A stretch of 8,983 nt of DNA, from contig DATLHO010000028.1 in the NCBI GenBank assembly GCA_035539855.1, positions 1-8,983 of the forward strand, read 5' to 3'. The notes under the pieces were generated by a model. That model worked only from the letters and a program-made list of their open reading frames with translations, had not been told where the DNA came from and searched no databases. Of this stretch, positions 5,699-8,983 are shown one piece after another (position 1 is the stretch's first letter; every line of letters begins with the position of its first letter). The translations under genes were made by a program, and so were the position numbers. This DNA is from DATLHO01 sp035539855. Its GTDB lineage: Bacteria; Bacteroidota; Ignavibacteria; OLB7.

Positions 5699-7768
5699 TT
5701 ACCGCGACATCACAACCACCGGCAGCGCGCGCCGCGAGTGCGGACCGATCACTTCAACGAGCCAGGCGCCGACGGCGAGCGACTCGGTCTCGAGTGGAAT
5801 GCGCATCTCGCCGCCATCGAGCATCCCATCGAAGAGCGTTGCGTGAAGCCGGCCCAGCGGGTCGCGCAACAGAATCCGGTGCGCTCCTGCGGTCGTGCCC
5901 GCGATCACGATCGTCGCGCGGGATGTCGCCGGGTTCGGTTCGCATCGAAGCGTCGCTCGCGTGTTGTCGGCGTCGATGCGTGACCATCCCGAGAAGCGCG
6001 CCTGAAAAATCCCGTCGCCGTCGCTGCCGGCAAGCAGCGTGCGTCCGGGCGCGATCGCAAGGACGTTGATGTGTCGCGAGCGCAGCGAGCCGTTGATCGA
6101 CCTCCAGGTGCGGTCGCGATGGACGATCGTCGAAATGCCGCTGTCGGTCGCGACGAAGACGAAGCCCTCGAGGTCGGCGACGATCGAGCGCGCGGGGCCC
6201 CGGTTGAGACCCGTGCCCATCGGCCGCCACGTGAAGCCGCCGTCGTCGCTTCCGACGAGCCCACTGTCGACGCCGGCGAAGATCACGCCCGTCGCGTCGA
6301 CCGCGAGCGCGTGAATGACCGTCGTCGTGCTGTCGGGTCGCAGCGACCGCCATGTCTCGCCGTCGAAGGAAATATGCAGCTCGTCGGCCGCCGCGACGAT
6401 GAAGTGCCCGGCGGCCGTGCGCGCGATCGCACGGATCTCCGACGGCGCCCGCAGCGAAAGCGTCCGCCATCCGTCGGTCGATTCGACGAGCACGCGCCCG
6501 TCGCGGGTGCCCGCGTACGTGCTGTCGGTGTTCGTCGAAAGGACCGTGATCGATGGCTCCGTCGTGTCGCCGGTCGAGTCACGTGTCCACGTCGCGCCGG
6601 CGTCGATGGTCCTGTAGATGCCGCTGTCGGTGCCCGCGAGCGTCACCGCACCGCCGGCGACCGCGCGGATCGGTCCGGGTGGCTGCGCCGACGCGACACG
6701 CCAGGTCGTTCCGCGATCGCTCGAGAGCCAGATCGCGCCGTCGGCGAGCGCCGCGACCGGACCGTCGCCGCCGGCATCGATCGCCGCGACCCGCGTCGTC
6801 AGGGCGTCCGACAGGATCGGCCGCCAGGTCGCGCCGCCGTCGAGCGAGCGCACCAGGCCGAGGCCGCCGATTGCGGCGACCACCTCGTCGTCACCGCGAA
6901 AGGCGATCGCGTCGAGGTTGCCGTCGAAGAACGACACCCACGTCCTGCCGGTATCGAGCGATCGCTGTGATTTCGGTGCCGCGTACATGTGGCCGCGCGG
7001 ACTGACACCGCGCAGGTGAGTCGGTGCGGGATGGCTGACGATCGACCACGTTTCGCCGTCGTCCGACGAGCGGCCGATCATGCCGGTCGCGTCGCAGACG
7101 TGGAAGAGGGAGCCCGGTCCGAGCACCGCCGTCTCGAAGCGATAGTAGGGGAGTAATCCGACCGTCGTCATCGCCCACGTGCGTCCGTCGTCGGTTGAGC
7201 GCAGCGCGTGGTCGCGACCAATTCCGTAGATCGCGCCGCTCGCGGACTGCAGAAGTATCGACGGTCGATACTCGCGCAGGTCCAATGTCATGTTGCGCCA
7301 CGTCACGCCGTCGTCGTCGGATGCGACGATGCCGCCGTCGGCGAGCGACGCGATGATCGTTCCGTTGCGCAGCTCCATCGACGCGAGAATCCCGGTGTTC
7401 GGTTTCGTGCTCAGCAGTCGCTGCCATGTCGAGCCGATATCGCGCGAGCGGTAAAGGTGCCGGCTCGTCACATAGAGCGATCCATCGGGAGCGATGAAGA
7501 TCCCTCCCGCCGAATTCGTCTCGACAACCGCGGTCATCCGCTCCCACGAGGCGCCGTCGTCGTTCGAACGAAACAGGCTCCCGCCGGATGTCTCAGCGAA
7601 GAGTGCTCCGGACGGATGAAAGGCCAGGCTCTTGACGTACTCGGGTCCGGCGGTGCCGTCGGGTCCGTCCACGTGCAACCAGTTGGGGATCACCTGCGCG
7701 CGCGCGATCGTTGCGACGAGCAGCATGAGCACGATCACTGCGAGGCGATGCGTCGAATGATGTCTCAT
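5699..7768 (-). CDS. Secreted Asp-box (BNR/sortilin-like) beta-propeller protein with T9SS-type C-terminal domain
   Basis: 689 residues. Residues 1-24 form a signal peptide with hydrophobic core LAVIVLMLLVATIA and a likely cut after ARA, before Gln25. Residues about 40-600 carry regularly spaced Asp-box motifs (S-x-D-x-G-x-T-W): clear ones at 68-75, 108-115, 150-157, 191-198, 234-241, 270-277, 308-315, 349-356, 387-394, 467-473 and 507-514, with degenerate ones near 430 and 550, about 40 residues apart. This is the pattern of WD40-like/sortilin-type propellers, perhaps two of them. The end (about 610-689), with PNPATSRATIVIAG, ILLRDPLGRL and VGAWLVEV, looks like a type A T9SS sorting domain, which in this group leads to secretion and surface attachment. 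No catalytic residues of a sialidase were recognised; a binding or structural role is more likely. Its ATG overlaps the stop of the upstream propeller gene by 4 bp. Repeat copy E follows it. Confidence 0.88.
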   Translation of the reverse strand: MRHHSTHRLAVIVLMLLVATIARAQVIPNWLHVDGPDGTAGPEYVKSLAFHPSGALFAETSGGSLFRSNDDGASWERMTAVVETNSAGGIFIAPDGSLYVTSRHLYRSRDIGSTWQRLLSTKPNTGILASMELRNGTIIASLADGGIVASDDDGVTWRNMTLDLREYRPSILLQSASGAIYGIGRDHALRSTDDGRTWAMTTVGLLPYYRFETAVLGPGSLFHVCDATGMIGRSSDDGETWSIVSHPAPTHLRGVSPRGHMYAAPKSQRSLDTGRTWVSFFDGNLDAIAFRGDDEVVAAIGGLGLVRSLDGGATWRPILSDALTTRVAAIDAGGDGPVAALADGAIWLSSDRGTTWRVASAQPPGPIRAVAGGAVTLAGTDSGIYRTIDAGATWTRDSTGDTTEPSITVLSTNTDSTYAGTRDGRVLVESTDGWRTLSLRAPSEIRAIARTAAGHFIVAAADELHISFDGETWRSLRPDSTTTVIHALAVDATGVIFAGVDSGLVGSDDGGFTWRPMGTGLNRGPARSIVADLEGFVFVATDSGISTIVHRDRTWRSINGSLRSRHINVLAIAPGRTLLAGSDGDGIFQARFSGWSRIDADNTRATLRCEPNPATSRATIVIAGTTAGAHRILLRDPLGRLHATLFDGMLDGGEMRIPLETESLAVGAWLVEVIGPHSRRALPVVVMSR

Positions 7769-8983
7769 TGCGGATCCCCATGTCGAACGATGAATCGGCC
7801 GGTGGCAACGCGCGAGCCGCCGGCGAGCCGCACCCAGTACATCCCGTCGCGGAAGTCATCGACACGCATGCGGAGGAGAGCGGCGGCGTCCCGTTCGTCG
7901 AAGCGATGAGTCGCGACGACGCGACCGAGGGCATCGACGATCTCGAGGTAATCGTCGGCCGTCGGCCTCATCGAAGAGCTGATCGAGACGACGTCGGCGG
8001 CGATCGTCGGACGGATCTCGAGGCCGGCGATCACGCGGCGTCCGATTGTCTGGACGTCGAGCGATGTCGGGTCGAGATGCATCAGTCCGCCGTAGGCCAA
8101 CCCGGCGACGAGTCCCTCGGCAGTCTCCGCGAGGTGAAGGACGGCGACGTCCGGCAATCCGCGACTTGCATCGGCGATCGACCCGGTCGCATCGTCGAGC
8201 AGGTAGACGCGACTGCCGGCTGCGAACGCGATCCGCCCGCTGCTCCGTGCGCGTGTGATCGCTGCGACCGTCTGGGTCACACCTTCGGCCGAGTACCGCT
8301 CAACCGCACCGTCGATCCTCACGATGACGACGCGGCCGTTCGCGCCACCACAGACGATCGTGCCGTCGTCATCGACGTGCATCGTCGACAGCAGATCCGA
8401 AGCGGTGGCGGCGGTCGATGACCACGTCCGTCCGGCATCATCGCTCCAGCGCACCGCGCCGTCGTCGGTGATCACGGCGAGGCGGTCCCGGCTCGAGCCG
8501 AGCGCGATGACGGGACGCGCGACGTCGAGCGGGAGCGACCGCCAGCTGGCGCCCAGAGTCGTCGACGAAAAGAGTCGTCGGTCGACGAGCACGACAAGGG
8601 TGTCGCCGGCCATCGCGCGAATCGTCGAAGCGGGAGCGAACGGCAGGCCTTCGGAGACCATCGACCAGTGCGCGCCGAAGTCCATCGTGCGATGGACGCC
8701 ATCGTCGCGCGTGATGAAGTACCGCCCGCGGCTTGCGACAGCGATCGCGTTCGCGCCGCCGGTGATTCCCGGCCGCGCGGTGATCGACCAATCTCGACCA
8801 CCGTTTCCGCTCGTGTACGGTCCGCCGATCGTCGTGGCGGCGAGAAGCACTCGCCGCTCGGGATCTTCGGCAATCGCGGTCACTGGATGATCGTGCAGGT
8901 GGCTTCCAAGCACCGTCCATGAGCCATCGTCCTCGAGCCTCACCACGGGCGAGTATGCCGGCTCGGTCGCGTCCAGCACCGTC
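7765..8983 (-). CDS. Asp-box beta-propeller protein with T9SS-type C-terminal domain, 5' part outside window
   Basis: The C-terminal 406 residues are visible; the frame stays open through base 8983, so the N-terminus and any signal peptide lie beyond it. Asp-box-like motifs appear as DDGSW, TSGNGGRDW, TMDFGAHW, STTLGASW and SDDAGRTW in the first half of the visible part. The middle (about residues 200-320 of the visible part) keeps propeller-like strands but few intact boxes. The last 80 residues, with DYLEIVDALGRVV and DGMYWVRLAGG and then GRFIVRHG, match the T9SS type A sorting-domain pattern better than those of its downstream neighbour. It shares architecture with that neighbour, suggesting duplication of a surface-protein gene. 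The stop TGA at 7767-7765 overlaps the next ATG, so the pair is probably translationally coupled. The ligand or substrate is unknown. Confidence 0.87.
   Translation of the reverse strand, partial: TVLDATEPAYSPVVRLEDDGSWTVLGSHLHDHPVTAIAEDPERRVLLAATTIGGPYTSGNGGRDWSITARPGITGGANAIAVASRGRYFITRDDGVHRTMDFGAHWSMVSEGLPFAPASTIRAMAGDTLVVLVDRRLFSSTTLGASWRSLPLDVARPVIALGSSRDRLAVITDDGAVRWSDDAGRTWSSTAATASDLLSTMHVDDDGTIVCGGANGRVVIVRIDGAVERYSAEGVTQTVAAITRARSSGRIAFAAGSRVYLLDDATGSIADASRGLPDVAVLHLAETAEGLVAGLAYGGLMHLDPTSLDVQTIGRRVIAGLEIRPTIAADVVSISSSMRPTADDYLEIVDALGRVVATHRFDERDAAALLRMRVDDFRDGMYWVRLAGGSRVATGRFIVRHGDPQ
7775..7779 (-). promoter_or_regulatory. Ribosome binding site of the downstream propeller gene, inside the upstream gene
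   Basis: On the minus strand GGGGA lies 6 nt before the ATG at 7768, within the last codons of the upstream propeller gene. Together with the ATGA overlap it supports this start and coupled translation of the two genes. Confidence 0.45.

Noticed and set aside
5175..5846. Several 60-146-codon open frames within the C-D-E region on both strands
   Set aside because: They are parallel translations of the same repeat, with no ribosome binding sites or domains and with similar peptides in different copies.
6071..6970. 299-codon plus-strand open frame opposite the propeller gene
   Set aside because: Antisense to a gene with a signal peptide, regular Asp-boxes and a sorting domain; its Arg/Asp-rich product is a by-product of GC-rich codons.

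Overview
GC-rich bacterial chromosome segment. Two neighbouring genes encode secreted, Asp-box-rich beta-propeller proteins, each ending in a domain that looks like a type IX secretion (T9SS) type A sorting domain. That points to the Bacteroidota/FCB superphylum. The high GC and the TPR-histidine kinase would suit a Kapabacteria, Ignavibacteria or Chlorobi-like lineage, but this placement is an inference, since no marker gene is present.

Layout. 1-162 (minus): N-terminus of a lipoprotein that runs off the left edge and may be a subtilase-type precursor. 311-874 (plus): MOSC-domain protein. 896-1342 (minus): DinB-like protein, convergent with the MOSC gene. 1455-1633: repeat copy A. 1638-4178 (minus): 846-residue soluble histidine kinase whose sensory half is eleven gapless 40-residue TPR units. 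4261-4440 and 4470-4519: repeat copy B and a decayed fragment. 4624-4974 (plus): small three-helix membrane protein, unrecognised. 5034-5667: three repeat copies (C, D, E) in a row. 5699-7768 and 7765-8983 (minus): the two propeller genes, overlapping by ATGA. The second continues past the right edge.

The most unusual content is the interspersed repeat. There are five full-length or nearly full-length copies and one fragment, all in the same orientation and all intergenic. Each copy is itself an imperfect palindrome of roughly 160-210 bp: its left half closely resembles the reverse complement of its right half, with a loop of either 22 or about 50 nt in the middle. Copies A and E lie within about 5 and 31 nt of the stop codons of minus-strand genes, and copy C begins about 60 nt after the stop of the plus-strand gene. 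This suits a MITE-like or REP/ERIC-like element that has settled in 3' untranslated regions, perhaps ending or stabilising transcripts.

The genes do not form one pathway. The propeller pair is very probably one co-translated unit for the cell surface. The kinase is an orphan here, with no response regulator in the window. MOSC and DinB look like ordinary housekeeping or accessory enzymes.
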